DNA of 46,598 bases from Chromobacterium haemolyticum DSM 19808 (GTDB lineage Bacteria > Pseudomonadota > Gammaproteobacteria > Burkholderiales > Chromobacteriaceae), in contig NZ_JONK01000035.1 of the NCBI RefSeq assembly GCF_000711885.1, positions 1-46,598 on the forward strand, given 5' to 3'. How positions within the stretch are numbered: the stretch's first letter is position 1; each line of letters begins with the position of its first letter. Position numbers and translations under genes: made by a program. Shown here piece by piece: positions 29,395-37,293 of the stretch. A model generated the notes under the pieces. The model did no database searches. It worked only from the letters and a program-made list of their open reading frames with translations, and was not told the origin of the DNA.

Positions 29395-30015
29395 TCAAAG
29401 CCGGTAGCTGGCGCCCGTCATCACCTTGGCGGACAACTTCATCACGCCCTTCACCGGGGCCGGCAATTGCGCGGCGCCCAGGCCATGGGCCATGTCCGCA
29501 TGCTTCAACTCGTCGTCACGCATCTGCTGGACAATCGCGCGGCTCTTGACATCCGCCGCCGGCAAACGGCTCAGATGGCTGTCCAGATGCGCGCCCACCT
29601 GCTGCTCGGTTTCCTCCAGAAAACCCAGGTTCCATTTGTCGCCCAGCACCCCGGCGGCCACGCCTATCGCCAGCGAGCCGGTATACCACAGCGGATTGAA
29701 CACGCTGGGCCGGCCGCCCAATTCGCGGATGCGCCTCTCGGTCCAGGCCAGATGCTCCACCTCTTCCTGCGCCGCCTGGCGCAAGGCCTCGCGCGCCTGA
29801 GGCGTGCGCGCCGTCAGCGCCTGCCCCTGGTACAAAGCCTGAGCGCACACCTCGCCGCAATGGTTCACCCGCATCAGCCCCAGCGCGTGTTTCTTTTCCT
29901 CCGCCGCCAGCTCCGCCTCGTCCAGCGCCGCGTCCGGATGCGGCCTCAGGCTTTGCGCGGAAGCGAACAGGGTGCGCAGCCCCTTGTCGAACTCGACGAT
30001 CCATTTGTCCAGCAT
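29395..30015 (-). CDS. coq7: Demethoxyubiquinone hydroxylase Coq7
   Basis: Di-iron monooxygenase that hydroxylates 2-polyprenyl-3-methyl-6-methoxy-1,4-benzoquinone, the penultimate step in ubiquinone synthesis. 206 residues from the ATG at 30015; a TTG one codon upstream is the alternative. Ferritin-like iron ligands are visible as LMRVNHCGEVCAQ, QEEVEHLAW and MRDDELKHADMA. The C-terminus KVMTGASYRL is typical of the family. It is divergent from ppa and monocistronic. Confidence 0.96.
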   Translation of the reverse strand: MLDKWIVEFDKGLRTLFASAQSLRPHPDAALDEAELAAEEKKHALGLMRVNHCGEVCAQALYQGQALTARTPQAREALRQAAQEEVEHLAWTERRIRELGGRPSVFNPLWYTGSLAIGVAAGVLGDKWNLGFLEETEQQVGAHLDSHLSRLPAADVKSRAIVQQMRDDELKHADMAHGLGAAQLPAPVKGVMKLSAKVMTGASYRL

Positions 30016-30086
30016 CAATCCATTCTTTCTCGCGCTAACACAATCGCCGGCGATTATACCCGCCTGATACGCAGCGCGGCAGCTAC

Positions 30087-30095
30087 TGCTATAAT
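30087..30095 (+). promoter_or_regulatory. Extended -10 of ppa
   Basis: TGC-TATAAT with the hexamer at 30090-30095; no good -35, which fits an extended -10 promoter. The predicted start near 30102 leaves a leader of about 45 nt to the ppa ATG. Confidence 0.6.
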
Positions 30096-30146
30096 TGCGC
30101 GGTTTATCGAAACATTGTGTTCAACACGTTCAACAAGGATTCCCTG

Positions 30147-30674
30147 ATGGATCTCGCTAGCATCGGCCCGGGCAAAGACATGCCGGGCGACTTCAACGTC
30201 GTCATCGAAATCTCCGCCAACGCCGCCCCGATCAAGTACGAATTCGACAAAGACTGGAACGCGCTGGTGGTTGACCGCTTCATGGGCACGTCCATGATGT
30301 ATCCGGCCAACTACGGTTTCGTGCCGCAAACCCTGGCCGGCGACGGCGACCCGGTTGACGTGCTGGTGGTAACGCCGTTCCCGCTGCCGCCGGGCGTGGT
30401 GGTGCGCTGTCGCGCGCTGGGCCTGATCAAGATGGAAGACGAATCCGGCGTTGACGCCAAGCTGGTGGCCGTACCGGTGGAAAAACTGTGCCCGATGTAC
30501 AAGTCCATCCAGAAGCTGGAAGACCTGCCGGAACTGCTGCGCAACCAGATGGTTCACTTCTTCGAGCACTACAAAGACCTGGAAAAAGGCAAGTGGGTCA
30601 AGGTGCAAGGCTGGGGCACGCTGGACGACGCCAAGGCCGAACTGGTCGACGGCATCGCCCGCTTCGAAAAATAA
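30147..30674 (+). CDS. ppa: Inorganic pyrophosphatase
   Basis: Family I soluble pyrophosphatase. 175 residues from the ATG at 30147, supported by SD AAGGAT six bases upstream; the frame is open ten codons further but unsupported. The metal-site motif DGDPVDVLV is present, as are the EFDKD and YPANYG segments. A strong terminator follows. Confidence 0.97.
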   Translation: MDLASIGPGKDMPGDFNVVIEISANAAPIKYEFDKDWNALVVDRFMGTSMMYPANYGFVPQTLAGDGDPVDVLVVTPFPLPPGVVVRCRALGLIKMEDESGVDAKLVAVPVEKLCPMYKSIQKLEDLPELLRNQMVHFFEHYKDLEKGKWVKVQGWGTLDDAKAELVDGIARFEK

Positions 30675-30699
30675 GCGCGCGACGCTTGCCCTGAAAGAC

Positions 30700-30724
30700 A
30701 ACCGGCGCGGGTCGCCGGTTTTTT
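30700..30724 (+). terminator. Terminator of ppa
   Basis: AACCGGCG, 5-nt loop, CGCCGGTT followed by TTTT, 25 bp after the ppa stop codon. Confidence 0.9.
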
Positions 30725-30764
30725 CATGCCCGTTCTTCCCATCCGCGCACATTCGCCTACGCTG

Positions 30765-30802
30765 ATATTGCAACGCAATATGCCATTATTATTTGCTACA
30801 AT
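30765..30802 (+). promoter_or_regulatory. Palindromic operator plus extended -10 promoter
   Basis: ATATTGC-AAC-GCAATAT (30765-30781) is a perfect 7-bp-arm palindrome. It is followed by TGC-TACAAT (30794-30802), an extended -10. The palindrome covers the -35 region, the expected place for a repressor. The core TTGC-N3-GCAA is repeated at the phasin promoter (32422-32436, 32477-32490). The remaining 30803-31011 holds an untranslated leader of about 200 nt with no other feature I can support. Confidence 0.6.
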
Positions 30803-31011
30803 CGCTCAAGCTTGGACGCCTTTTCCGCATCCGGTTAGTAAAGCAAGTGATTGTTACTAAATACCATAAATAATTCTTTTACCCATCGCCGCATTGCAGG
30901 TATCGTTCAATGAGGAGCGCCGGGGCGCGCTCAGGACGGCGATGCCGCAGTCGCTCGCCCAACACCCCGCCGCCCGCCGTCATCGCGTCGGGCAGCCCAA
31001 CCGGAACCATA

Positions 31012-31740
31012 GTGACCTATATCGCCCAAGGCTCAGCACCGCAACTCCACTGGCTCCAGCAACGCCTGGCCAGCCGAGGAGTGTCCGCGACCGCGGACGC
31101 AAGCGGACTGCCGTCTTGGCTGCCTTCCGACTGGCAAGGGTTTTACCTGTCCTCCGGCTGCTGGATCAATATCGACCCCCTGCATCAAGCTCCCTTGCCA
31201 TCCCGGCTGCGGCTCTGTTTCGAACAAGGCATCTCCTTGCTGGAGCTGGATGGCGCCTGGCAGCCCCTGGGCGCCGACTTCGGCTTCATGCTTTTGCTGG
31301 GGGCCGAACCCGCTCCGCCGCCCGCCGCCCTGACCTTGCTGGACGCGCTGGCTCCGCTGCCGGCCGCCTGGCTGCGTTGTGGCCCGGCGGGCAGCGCGCG
31401 CTATACCCGTCAAGTCTGGGAGGCCTTGCTGTTCATGCTGAGACGACATGCACCGCCCAGCCCGGTGACTCAGCCCGTGCCGGACTGGGAAGCCTCGCTG
31501 CGAGAACAGTGGCAGCTATGGGAACAGCTGGTGCGCCTGTCTCAGCGCTATCTGACGGAACAAAACCTGACCGCGGACAGCGCGACGGCGCGTCAGGACT
31601 TCGCCGAGCCTCCTCGGCAGCAAAACCACTACGCCGCCAGCCTTGCCTCGCTGATTCTCCAGGCAAACGGCTGCCGACACGCCTGGGAGCGGCTGTGGAG
31701 CGACTTTGCGACCCAGTCGCCTCTGGCTCCCGAAAACTAA
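31012..31740 (+). CDS. Uncharacterised protein, probably PHA-linked
   Basis: I do not recognise this protein. From the GTG at 31012 (MTYIAQGSAPQLHWLQQRL) it has 242 residues, is Trp- and Leu-rich, and has no signal peptide or membrane segment; the C-terminal third is predicted helical (WEASLREQWQLWEQLVRLSQ, HAWERLWSDFATQ). The ORF is open back to an ATG at 30910, but that extension is Arg/Ser/Pro-rich with no SD, so I prefer the GTG, itself with only a weak GGA. It is convergent with the phasin gene and shares its operator motif and a bidirectional terminator. This suggests a granule-associated or PHA-regulation role. That is inference only. Confidence 0.65.
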   Translation: MTYIAQGSAPQLHWLQQRLASRGVSATADASGLPSWLPSDWQGFYLSSGCWINIDPLHQAPLPSRLRLCFEQGISLLELDGAWQPLGADFGFMLLLGAEPAPPPAALTLLDALAPLPAAWLRCGPAGSARYTRQVWEALLFMLRRHAPPSPVTQPVPDWEASLREQWQLWEQLVRLSQRYLTEQNLTADSATARQDFAEPPRQQNHYAASLASLILQANGCRHAWERLWSDFATQSPLAPEN

Positions 31741-31770
31741 AAAAGCCCGCACGAATGCGGGCTTTTTTTA
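31741..31770. terminator. Bidirectional terminator between convergent genes
   Basis: AAAGCCCGCA, 4-nt CGAA loop, TGCGGGCTTT followed by a T run, and preceded by an A run. It lies directly after the uncharacterised gene and 16 bp beyond the phasin stop. Confidence 0.93.
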
Positions 31771-31786
31771 ACGACAAGGGCCGGAA

Positions 31787-32353
31787 TCAGGCGGCGCTGG
31801 TCGCCTTCTTGCCGCGGGCAACAGCGGCGCTGGCGGCCTTGGCGGAGTTGGTGGCGGCTTCAACGCTGGCTTCGGCGATTTCCGCGCTGACTTTCTTGGC
31901 GGTCTTGGACACGCTTTCAAAAGCGGCGTTGGAAGTGTTCACCAGGCTTTTCAGAGCCGTCACCGCGGCATCGGAACCCGCCGGCGCGTTCTTGGACAAA
32001 CGATCCAGATTGCTCAGCAGGGTTTGGTTGCCTTCGGCGATCTGCTCTTCGACAAAAGCGGCCAGTTCATTCTGAGTGGCCAGCGCGGCGTCGTACACAT
32101 TGCGCGCCACGGAGAAAGCCTGGTCGATGGACGGCTGTGCCAGGCTGCTCTGCACTTCCGCGAAAGCCTTGGGATCCTTGGCTTCGCTCAGCGCCTTGAT
32201 TGCCTGGGCGTTGTCTGCCAGCAGCTTGCGCGACAGATCCAGTTGCAGCGCGGCCAAACGCTCAGCGCCGGCCAGCACGATGGAGGAGAAACGCACGGCC
32301 TTGTCGAACTGCGACTGGCCGAGAGCGGAGAATTCTTGAGTAGTGGTAAACAT
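31787..32353 (-). CDS. phaP: Phasin family protein
   Basis: 188-residue amphipathic helical protein that coats polyhydroxyalkanoate granules and controls their number and size. The N-terminus MFTTTQEFSALGQSQFDKAV and the Ala/Leu/Ser-rich coiled body followed by a Lys/Ala tail fit the PF09361 phasin family. SD AGGAG lies seven bases before the ATG. Its promoter is flanked by two palindromic boxes, which points to control by a PhaR-type repressor, known to release its DNA when PHA granules appear. Confidence 0.9.
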   Translation of the reverse strand: MFTTTQEFSALGQSQFDKAVRFSSIVLAGAERLAALQLDLSRKLLADNAQAIKALSEAKDPKAFAEVQSSLAQPSIDQAFSVARNVYDAALATQNELAAFVEEQIAEGNQTLLSNLDRLSKNAPAGSDAAVTALKSLVNTSNAAFESVSKTAKKVSAEIAEASVEAATNSAKAASAAVARGKKATSAA

Positions 32354-32421
32354 GACGACTCCTAAAAAATATCCAAAATTGACAGCTCAGCAACGACAGC
32401 GAACTTAACCTGCGCTCTTGA

Positions 32422-32490
32422 TGTTGCATCGCAACAATTGCCATTGTGGCGACTCGTCTTTCTCGAGTCAAGAAAATGTTGCAACGCACA
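32422..32490 (-). promoter_or_regulatory. Phasin promoter flanked by two TTGC-N3-GCAA boxes
   Basis: Minus-strand -35 TTGACT (32466-32471), 17-bp spacer, -10 CACAAT (32443-32448). Box 1, TGTTGC-ATC-GCAACA (32422-32436), is a perfect palindrome just downstream of the predicted start. Box 2, TGTTGC-AAC-GCACA (32477-32490), is a one-mismatch copy just upstream of the -35. This bracketed layout suits repression by one dimeric regulator. The rest of the 381-bp gap 32354-32735 holds the phasin leader and the minC promoter. Confidence 0.7.
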
Positions 32491-32666
32491 AGCCGCTAAA
32501 CCACTATTTTTCATGGATTTTTACAACACAAACATTCCAGGGACATGACAGCAAGGCCCTTCCCTCCCGCTTCTAGCAATGTTTCCCGCAATTGCAACAC
32601 TTGCCCGCGCCCAAGCCCGTTACGCTAGCCGATTTCCACCTTTTGGCCCCAAGCCGAGCAACGCCA

Positions 32667-32695
32667 TTGAAAGCCCGTCAGCAACCCAGTACACT
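32667..32695 (+). promoter_or_regulatory. Promoter of the minCDE operon
   Basis: TTGAAA (32667-32672), 17-bp spacer, TACACT (32690-32695). The predicted start near 32702 gives a leader of about 34 nt to the minC ATG. Confidence 0.55.
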
Positions 32696-32735
32696 CGCCC
32701 CATAGAATAAATCTATCTACATAAAGCCAAGTACA

Positions 32736-33452
32736 ATGAGCCCTGCGGCCAACGCATTCGACATAAAATCCGCCAGCCTGGATCTGCTGGCGCTCTTGCT
32801 GCGCACCGACGACCTGGATGAGCTGAGCCAGGCGCTGGATGCGCGCTTCGGCACCGGCCACGACGCGCCGGTAGAAGCCTTCGTCCTCGACGTGGAAGCC
32901 TTGCCCGCCCCGGCCGAACTGGATTACGGCCGCCTGCTGCCCATGCTGAGCCGCCGCGGCATCCGCGCGGTGGCCCTGCGCCACCCCAGCACCGCGCTGG
33001 CCGGCGTCGCCAGCCAGTTCGGCCTCGGCTACACCAGCAGCGCCACGCCGCCGCGCTCGGCGCAGAACGCGCCGGAGCCTGCCGACAAACCCGCCGCGCC
33101 GGAACCCGCCCAGGCGACCGGCGCCATGATCGTGGACCGTCCCGTGCGCGCCGGTCAGCAGATTTACGCCAAGGGCTGCGACCTGATCGTGCTGGCCATG
33201 GTCAGCGCCGGCGCTGAAGTCATCGCCGACGGCAACATCCATATCTACGCGCCCTTGCGCGGTCGCGCTCTCGCCGGCGCCCGCGGCAACGCCGGCGCCC
33301 GCATTTTCGCCCGCAGCATGGAAGCCGAACTGGTGTCCATCGCCGGGGTCTATCGAACTATCGAACAAGCCTTGCCCGACAGCATTCTGGGCAAGCCGAC
33401 TCAAATCTATCTCGAGAACGAGCGCCTGGTCATGTCCGCGCTCGGCGAGTAA
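32736..33452 (+). CDS. minC: Septum site-determining protein MinC
   Basis: Inhibitor of FtsZ polymerisation near the poles. 238 residues: an N-terminal FtsZ-binding domain (about 1-100), a Pro/Ala linker (about 104-126), and the beta-helix MinD-binding domain from about 130 with RAGQQIYAKGCDLIVLAMV and the Gly-rich ALAGARGNAGARIFAR turn. It is first in minCDE, 26 bp before minD. Confidence 0.97.
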   Translation: MSPAANAFDIKSASLDLLALLLRTDDLDELSQALDARFGTGHDAPVEAFVLDVEALPAPAELDYGRLLPMLSRRGIRAVALRHPSTALAGVASQFGLGYTSSATPPRSAQNAPEPADKPAAPEPAQATGAMIVDRPVRAGQQIYAKGCDLIVLAMVSAGAEVIADGNIHIYAPLRGRALAGARGNAGARIFARSMEAELVSIAGVYRTIEQALPDSILGKPTQIYLENERLVMSALGE

Positions 33453-33478
33453 CAAGCCATTATTCAAAGGGATCGACT

Positions 33479-34291
33479 GTGGCAAAAATCATCGTTGTGA
33501 CGTCCGGCAAGGGTGGCGTCGGTAAAACCACTACCAGTGCCAGCTTCTCCTCCGGCCTGGCGTTGCGCGGTCACAAAACCGTCGTCATCGACTTCGACGT
33601 CGGCCTGCGCAACCTGGACCTGATCATGGGTTGCGAACGCCGCGTGGTCTATGACCTGATCAATGTCGTCAACGGCGAAGCCAGCCTGAACCAGGCGCTG
33701 ATCAAGGACAAGAACTGCGACAACCTTTACATCATCCCCGCCTCGCAAACCCGCGACAAAGACGCGCTGACGCTGGACGGCGTGGAGAAGGTATTGAAGG
33801 ACCTGGCCGAAGCCGGCTTCGAATACATCGTCTGCGACTCTCCGGCCGGCATCGAAAAAGGCGCGCTGATGGCGCTGTACTTCGCCGACGAAGCGCTGAT
33901 CGTCACCAATCCGGAAGTCTCCTCTGTGCGCGACTCCGACCGCATCCTGGGCATTCTGTCCTCCAAGTCCAAGCGCGCGGAAGAAAGCCGCGAGCCGGTC
34001 AAGGAACACCTGCTCATCACCCGCTACTCCGCCGGCCGCGTCGACAAGGGCGAAATGCTGTCTGTGGACGATGTGAAGGAGATTCTGCGCGTGCCGCTGC
34101 TGGGCGTGATTCCGGAGTCGCAGACCGTTCTGCAAGCCTCCAACTCCGGCACCCCGGCCATCCACCTGAAAGGCTCGGACGTTGCCGACGCCTATTCCGA
34201 CGTGGTGGCCCGTTTCCTGGGCGAAGAGCGCCCGATGCGTTTCCTCGATGCCCCCAAGGTGGGCATTCTGAAACGCCTCTTTGGAGGTTAA
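33479..34291 (+). CDS. minD: Septum site-determining ATPase MinD
   Basis: Membrane-bound ParA/MinD-family ATPase that recruits MinC and oscillates with MinE. 270 residues from a GTG at 33479 with SD AAAGG. Deviant Walker A KGGVGKTT (11-18) with the signature Lys11, and the C-terminal amphipathic membrane-targeting helix ending ILKRLFGG. It is four bases ahead of minE. Confidence 0.98.
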   Translation: MAKIIVVTSGKGGVGKTTTSASFSSGLALRGHKTVVIDFDVGLRNLDLIMGCERRVVYDLINVVNGEASLNQALIKDKNCDNLYIIPASQTRDKDALTLDGVEKVLKDLAEAGFEYIVCDSPAGIEKGALMALYFADEALIVTNPEVSSVRDSDRILGILSSKSKRAEESREPVKEHLLITRYSAGRVDKGEMLSVDDVKEILRVPLLGVIPESQTVLQASNSGTPAIHLKGSDVADAYSDVVARFLGEERPMRFLDAPKVGILKRLFGG

Positions 34292-34294
34292 GTC

Positions 34295-34552
34295 ATGTCC
34301 CTGATCGAAATGATCTTTGGCAAGCGCCAGAAAACCGCGGCCATTGCCAGAGAACGGCTGCAAATCATCCTGGCCCACGAACGCAACGGCCGCAGCGCGC
34401 CCGACTATCTGCCGGCGCTGCAGCGCGAGCTGATGGAAGTGATCTCCAAATACGTCGCGGTCAATCTGGACGACATCAAAGTACAGGTGGAGCGTCAGGA
34501 CGATTTTGAAGTGCTGGAAGTCAATATCGTGCTGCCGGAGCACCAGCGCTGA
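34295..34552 (+). CDS. minE: Cell division topological specificity factor MinE
   Basis: 85-residue activator of MinD ATPase. The anti-MinCD region includes [15 protein letters not shown], and the C-terminal topological domain follows. SD GGAGG overlaps the minD end. The gene is three bases before the regulator gene, so translation of the whole block is probably coupled. Confidence 0.97.
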   Translation: MSLIEMIFGKRQKTAAIARERLQIILAHERNGRSAPDYLPALQRELMEVISKYVAVNLDDIKVQVERQDDFEVLEVNIVLPEHQR

Positions 34553-34555
34553 GCC

Positions 34556-35494
34556 ATGACGCTGACCGAACTTCGCTATATCGTCGCGGTGGCGCGGGAG
34601 CGCCACTTCGGCCGCGCCGCGCAAAGCTGCTTCGTCAGCCAGCCGACGTTGTCCATCGCCATCAAGAAGCTGGAGGACGAACTGGGCGTCACGCTGTTTG
34701 AGCGCGGCGGCCAGGAAGTCAGCGTCACCGAGATCGGCGAGCGCATCATCGAGCAATCGCAGCGCGTGCTGGAAGAAGCCGAAACCGTCAAACGCCTGGC
34801 CGGCGAGCATCAGAACGAGCTGGTGGGCCCGCTGAAGCTGGGGGTGATTTTCACCATCAGCCCCTATCTGCTTCCGCGCCTGATCCCGGCCTTGCGCATC
34901 CTGGCGCCTGACATGCCCTTGATCCTGGAGGAGAACTACACCTCACGGCTCTCGGAAATGCTCAAGCGGGGCGAGGTGGACGCCATCATCGTCGCCGATC
35001 CCTTCGACGAAGCCGGCACCGTGGCGAGCCCGTTGTACGACGAGCCCTTCGTCGTGGCCACGCCCAAGGGCCACCCCTGGGAAAAGCTGGGCGCCATCGC
35101 CGCCAATCAACTGGCAGACGAGAGCGTCTTGCTGCTGACCCAGGGCAATTGCTTCCGCGACCAGGTGCTGCAAGCCTGCAGCGACCTCGCCAGCCGGCAA
35201 AGCCATGGCGGCACGCTGGCGGCCAATCTGCAAGGCAGCTCGCTCAACACCATCCGCCACATGGTGGCCAGCGGCATGGGCGTCACGGTGATGCCGTCGA
35301 CCTCGATAGGCCCGACCGATGAGTCGCTGCTGTCGGTGGTGCCGTTCAAGACGCCGGCGCCGCAGCGCCGCGTGCTGTTGGTGACTCGCAAGCAGTTCTT
35401 CCGCAAGAAGGCGATCGACACCCTGCAACAGGCGGTGTTCCGCTCCGGGCTGGAAGGCGTTTCCATGCTGGAAGGCGCAACGCCAACGCCCTGA
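34556..35494 (+). CDS. oxyR: OxyR-type LysR regulator
   Basis: 312-residue LysR-family regulator. The N-terminal winged helix (FGRAAQSCFVSQPTLSIAIK) and co-inducer domain are complete. Redox cysteines fall at 199 and 208 (GNCFRDQVLQAC), exactly the E. coli OxyR positions that form the peroxide-sensing disulfide. Its ATG is three bases after minE, so it belongs to the min operon, an arrangement known from Neisseria. It is convergent with the dep operon and separated by a terminator. From memory, a regulator named depR was later added to the FK228 cluster and is OxyR-like; this gene is the candidate. Confidence 0.9.
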   Translation: MTLTELRYIVAVARERHFGRAAQSCFVSQPTLSIAIKKLEDELGVTLFERGGQEVSVTEIGERIIEQSQRVLEEAETVKRLAGEHQNELVGPLKLGVIFTISPYLLPRLIPALRILAPDMPLILEENYTSRLSEMLKRGEVDAIIVADPFDEAGTVASPLYDEPFVVATPKGHPWEKLGAIAANQLADESVLLLTQGNCFRDQVLQACSDLASRQSHGGTLAANLQGSSLNTIRHMVASGMGVTVMPSTSIGPTDESLLSVVPFKTPAPQRRVLLVTRKQFFRKKAIDTLQQAVFRSGLEGVSMLEGATPTP

Positions 35495-35514
35495 GCCGGT
35501 GCCCAAACCGCCCC

Positions 35515-35547
35515 AACCGCTGCGCCCCGTGCCTCAGCGGTTTTTTT
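35515..35547 (+). terminator. Terminator between the OxyR gene and depJ
   Basis: AACCGCTG, 12-nt loop, CAGCGGTT followed by a run of T, 20 bp after the stop codon. It marks the boundary between the conserved min block and the dep cluster. Confidence 0.8.
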
Positions 35548-35562
35548 CCGCCCAGCCACTGG

Positions 35563-36327
35563 TCACAAAAATCGGCCAAGCTCCTCGTTCAGTATCGCGA
35601 ACAAACTGTCCGGCCTCCCATTCAGAAAGAAGTGATCGCCGGGAAGGATCTCGCTGCGGAAGCCGCCGGTGGTGTAGCCTCGCCATGAAGCCGCCGCCTC
35701 CGCGCCCCGGACCTCTTCGCTGCCGCCAAGGGCAAGGATGCGGCAGCTCAGCGGAGGACGCGGCTCGGGATGGTAGGTCTCTATCGCCTCGAAATCGGCA
35801 TGCAGCACCGGCAGAATGATCTGAACCAGCTCCGGGTGCTCCAGCACTTCCGCCGGCGTGCCGTTCATCCTCATCACCTCGTCCAGAAACTGCTCGTCCG
35901 GCAAAGCGTGGATCGGCCGATCCCTCGCGGGCAAGTGCGGCGCTGCGCGACCGGAAACGATCAAACACGACGGCGACGGCAGGCCTCGCGCCAGCGCCCG
36001 TTGAGCCACTTCAAACGCCAGGCTCGCGCCCATGCTGTGCCCGAACAAGGCGTAAGGCCGGTCCAGAAACGGCGCAATCGCGTCCGTCGCCTCGTCGGCC
36101 AGCTGATCCAGCCGGTAGCGCAGCGCATCGTGAAACCGCCGCCCCCGCCCCGGCGGATGCATCGGACGGACATCCACCTCGGCCGGAAGCCGCTCCTCCC
36201 AGCCCCGGAACACCGCCGCGCCGCCGCCCGCATACGGAAAGCAAAACAGGCGCAGCGCCGCATGCCGGCCCGCCGGCGCGGCGTCCACCCACGCGCCGCC
36301 CGGCGCCGGCTTCCATTCGCGGTTCAT
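35563..36327 (-). CDS. depJ: Type II thioesterase DepJ
   Basis: 254-residue alpha/beta hydrolase that removes wrongly loaded acyl groups from NRPS/PKS carrier proteins. The ATG at 36327 overlaps the depI stop (ATGA); the larger open frame upstream is a shadow of depI. Family marks are CFPYAGGGAAVFRGWEERLP, the nucleophile Ser98 in GHSMG, and His232 in LPGDHFFL. Where TEII enzymes carry the catalytic Asp (GG-x-D-D), this protein has Glu204-Glu205. It is the last gene of the cluster. Confidence 0.92.
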   Translation of the reverse strand: MNREWKPAPGGAWVDAAPAGRHAALRLFCFPYAGGGAAVFRGWEERLPAEVDVRPMHPPGRGRRFHDALRYRLDQLADEATDAIAPFLDRPYALFGHSMGASLAFEVAQRALARGLPSPSCLIVSGRAAPHLPARDRPIHALPDEQFLDEVMRMNGTPAEVLEHPELVQIILPVLHADFEAIETYHPEPRPPLSCRILALGGSEEVRGAEAAASWRGYTTGGFRSEILPGDHFFLNGRPDSLFAILNEELGRFL

Positions 36328-37238
36328 GGCGCCACCTTGCGAACGAAACCGCCGGCCTCTTTGATCGCCGCCCTCGCCTCCGGCAGCATGGGCGCCAAGG
36401 TGGCCCATGCGTGCGGCAGCCGCCGCCACACCTTGAAGTCCACCGCGACGCCGGCCGCGCTCGCCTTGCGAGCCACGCGCGCGGCGTCGTCCAGCAGCAC
36501 CTCGGTGTCGCTGGCCTGGATGAACAAATCGGGCAGGCCAGCGTAATCGCCGTAGAGCGGCGAGGCGATGGGATGATCGGCCGCGGCGTCGCCAAGGTAG
36601 TAACGCGAGAAATTCCTCACCGCAACCGCGCTCAGCATCACGTCGGACGCATCGTTCGCTTCCAGTGACGCTCCGGTCGCCGCCAAATCCGTCCACGGCG
36701 AGAACAGCACCGCCCCGGCCGGCAAGGGCGCGCCCGCGTCGCGCAGCGACAGCAGCAAGGCGAGCGCCAGCCCGCCCCCCGACGAATCGCCGGCGATCAC
36801 GATCCGGTCCGCCGCCACGCCCTCGTCCAGCAGCGCCTGATACGCCGCCAGCGCGTCGTCGACGGCGGCGGGGAACGGATGTTCCGGCGCAAGCCGGTAA
36901 TCCAGCGAAAACGCCCGTGCGTCCGCTTCCCGCGCCAGCGCGGCGGCCACGCCCCGGTGCGTGACCGGGGAGCAGAAGCAATAGCCGCCGCCGTGCAGAT
37001 ACAGAATGACCCGCCCGGTCGCCTCGCGCCGCTCGGCGGCCTCCGGCTCTATCCACTCGCCTCGCAACGCCTGCGCGTCCAGCTTGCGCACCCGCCATCC
37101 GCGCGGCGGCTTTGCTTCGCCGCGAGCCCATTTCGCGCTGCGCTCGCGCATTTCCTGAGCGGTCAGGCCGGGTTTGCGGGTCAGAGATTTGGCCGTTCTG
37201 CGCAACAGCCACGAAAAACATAGGTTTTGCCAACTCAT
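36324..37238 (-). CDS. depI: HSL-family esterase/lipase DepI
   Basis: 304-residue alpha/beta hydrolase of the hormone-sensitive-lipase family. The oxyanion motif is HGGGYCF (82-88), the nucleophile Ser152 lies in GDSSGG, and the family segment SLDYRLAPEHPFPAAVDD is present; the C-terminal His is in LPHAW. The start at 37238 (MSWQNLCFSW) lies 55 bp after depH; the ORF is open 68 codons upstream inside depH. It overlaps depJ as ATGA. Its role in FK228 synthesis is unclear; hydrolytic editing or precursor trimming are possible. Confidence 0.9.
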   Translation of the reverse strand: MSWQNLCFSWLLRRTAKSLTRKPGLTAQEMRERSAKWARGEAKPPRGWRVRKLDAQALRGEWIEPEAAERREATGRVILYLHGGGYCFCSPVTHRGVAAALAREADARAFSLDYRLAPEHPFPAAVDDALAAYQALLDEGVAADRIVIAGDSSGGGLALALLLSLRDAGAPLPAGAVLFSPWTDLAATGASLEANDASDVMLSAVAVRNFSRYYLGDAAADHPIASPLYGDYAGLPDLFIQASDTEVLLDDAARVARKASAAGVAVDFKVWRRLPHAWATLAPMLPEARAAIKEAGGFVRKVAP

Positions 37239-37293
37239 TGATCTATTTCCGGTAGCTAGAAAGAGAAACGCGCCGCCACGCCCCGCGCGCGCC

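Noticed and set aside
30910-31011. ATG at 30910 as start of the unknown gene
   Set aside because: The added 34 residues are Arg/Ser/Pro-rich, with no Shine-Dalgarno sequence; the GTG at 31012 begins a more protein-like sequence. Not fully excluded.
30894-32075. 393-codon plus-strand frame starting with TTG and running through the unknown gene and into the phasin
   Set aside because: It is out of frame with both genes, Arg/Ala-rich, and crosses a strong bidirectional terminator.
32625-33485. 286-codon minus-strand frame opposite minC
   Set aside because: Gly/Ala/Arg-rich antisense shadow of the well-supported minC gene.
36330-37233. N-terminal 302 codons of the long frame that contains depJ
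   Set aside because: They are an out-of-frame shadow of depI; the true depJ start is the ATG at 36327 with an ATGA overlap.
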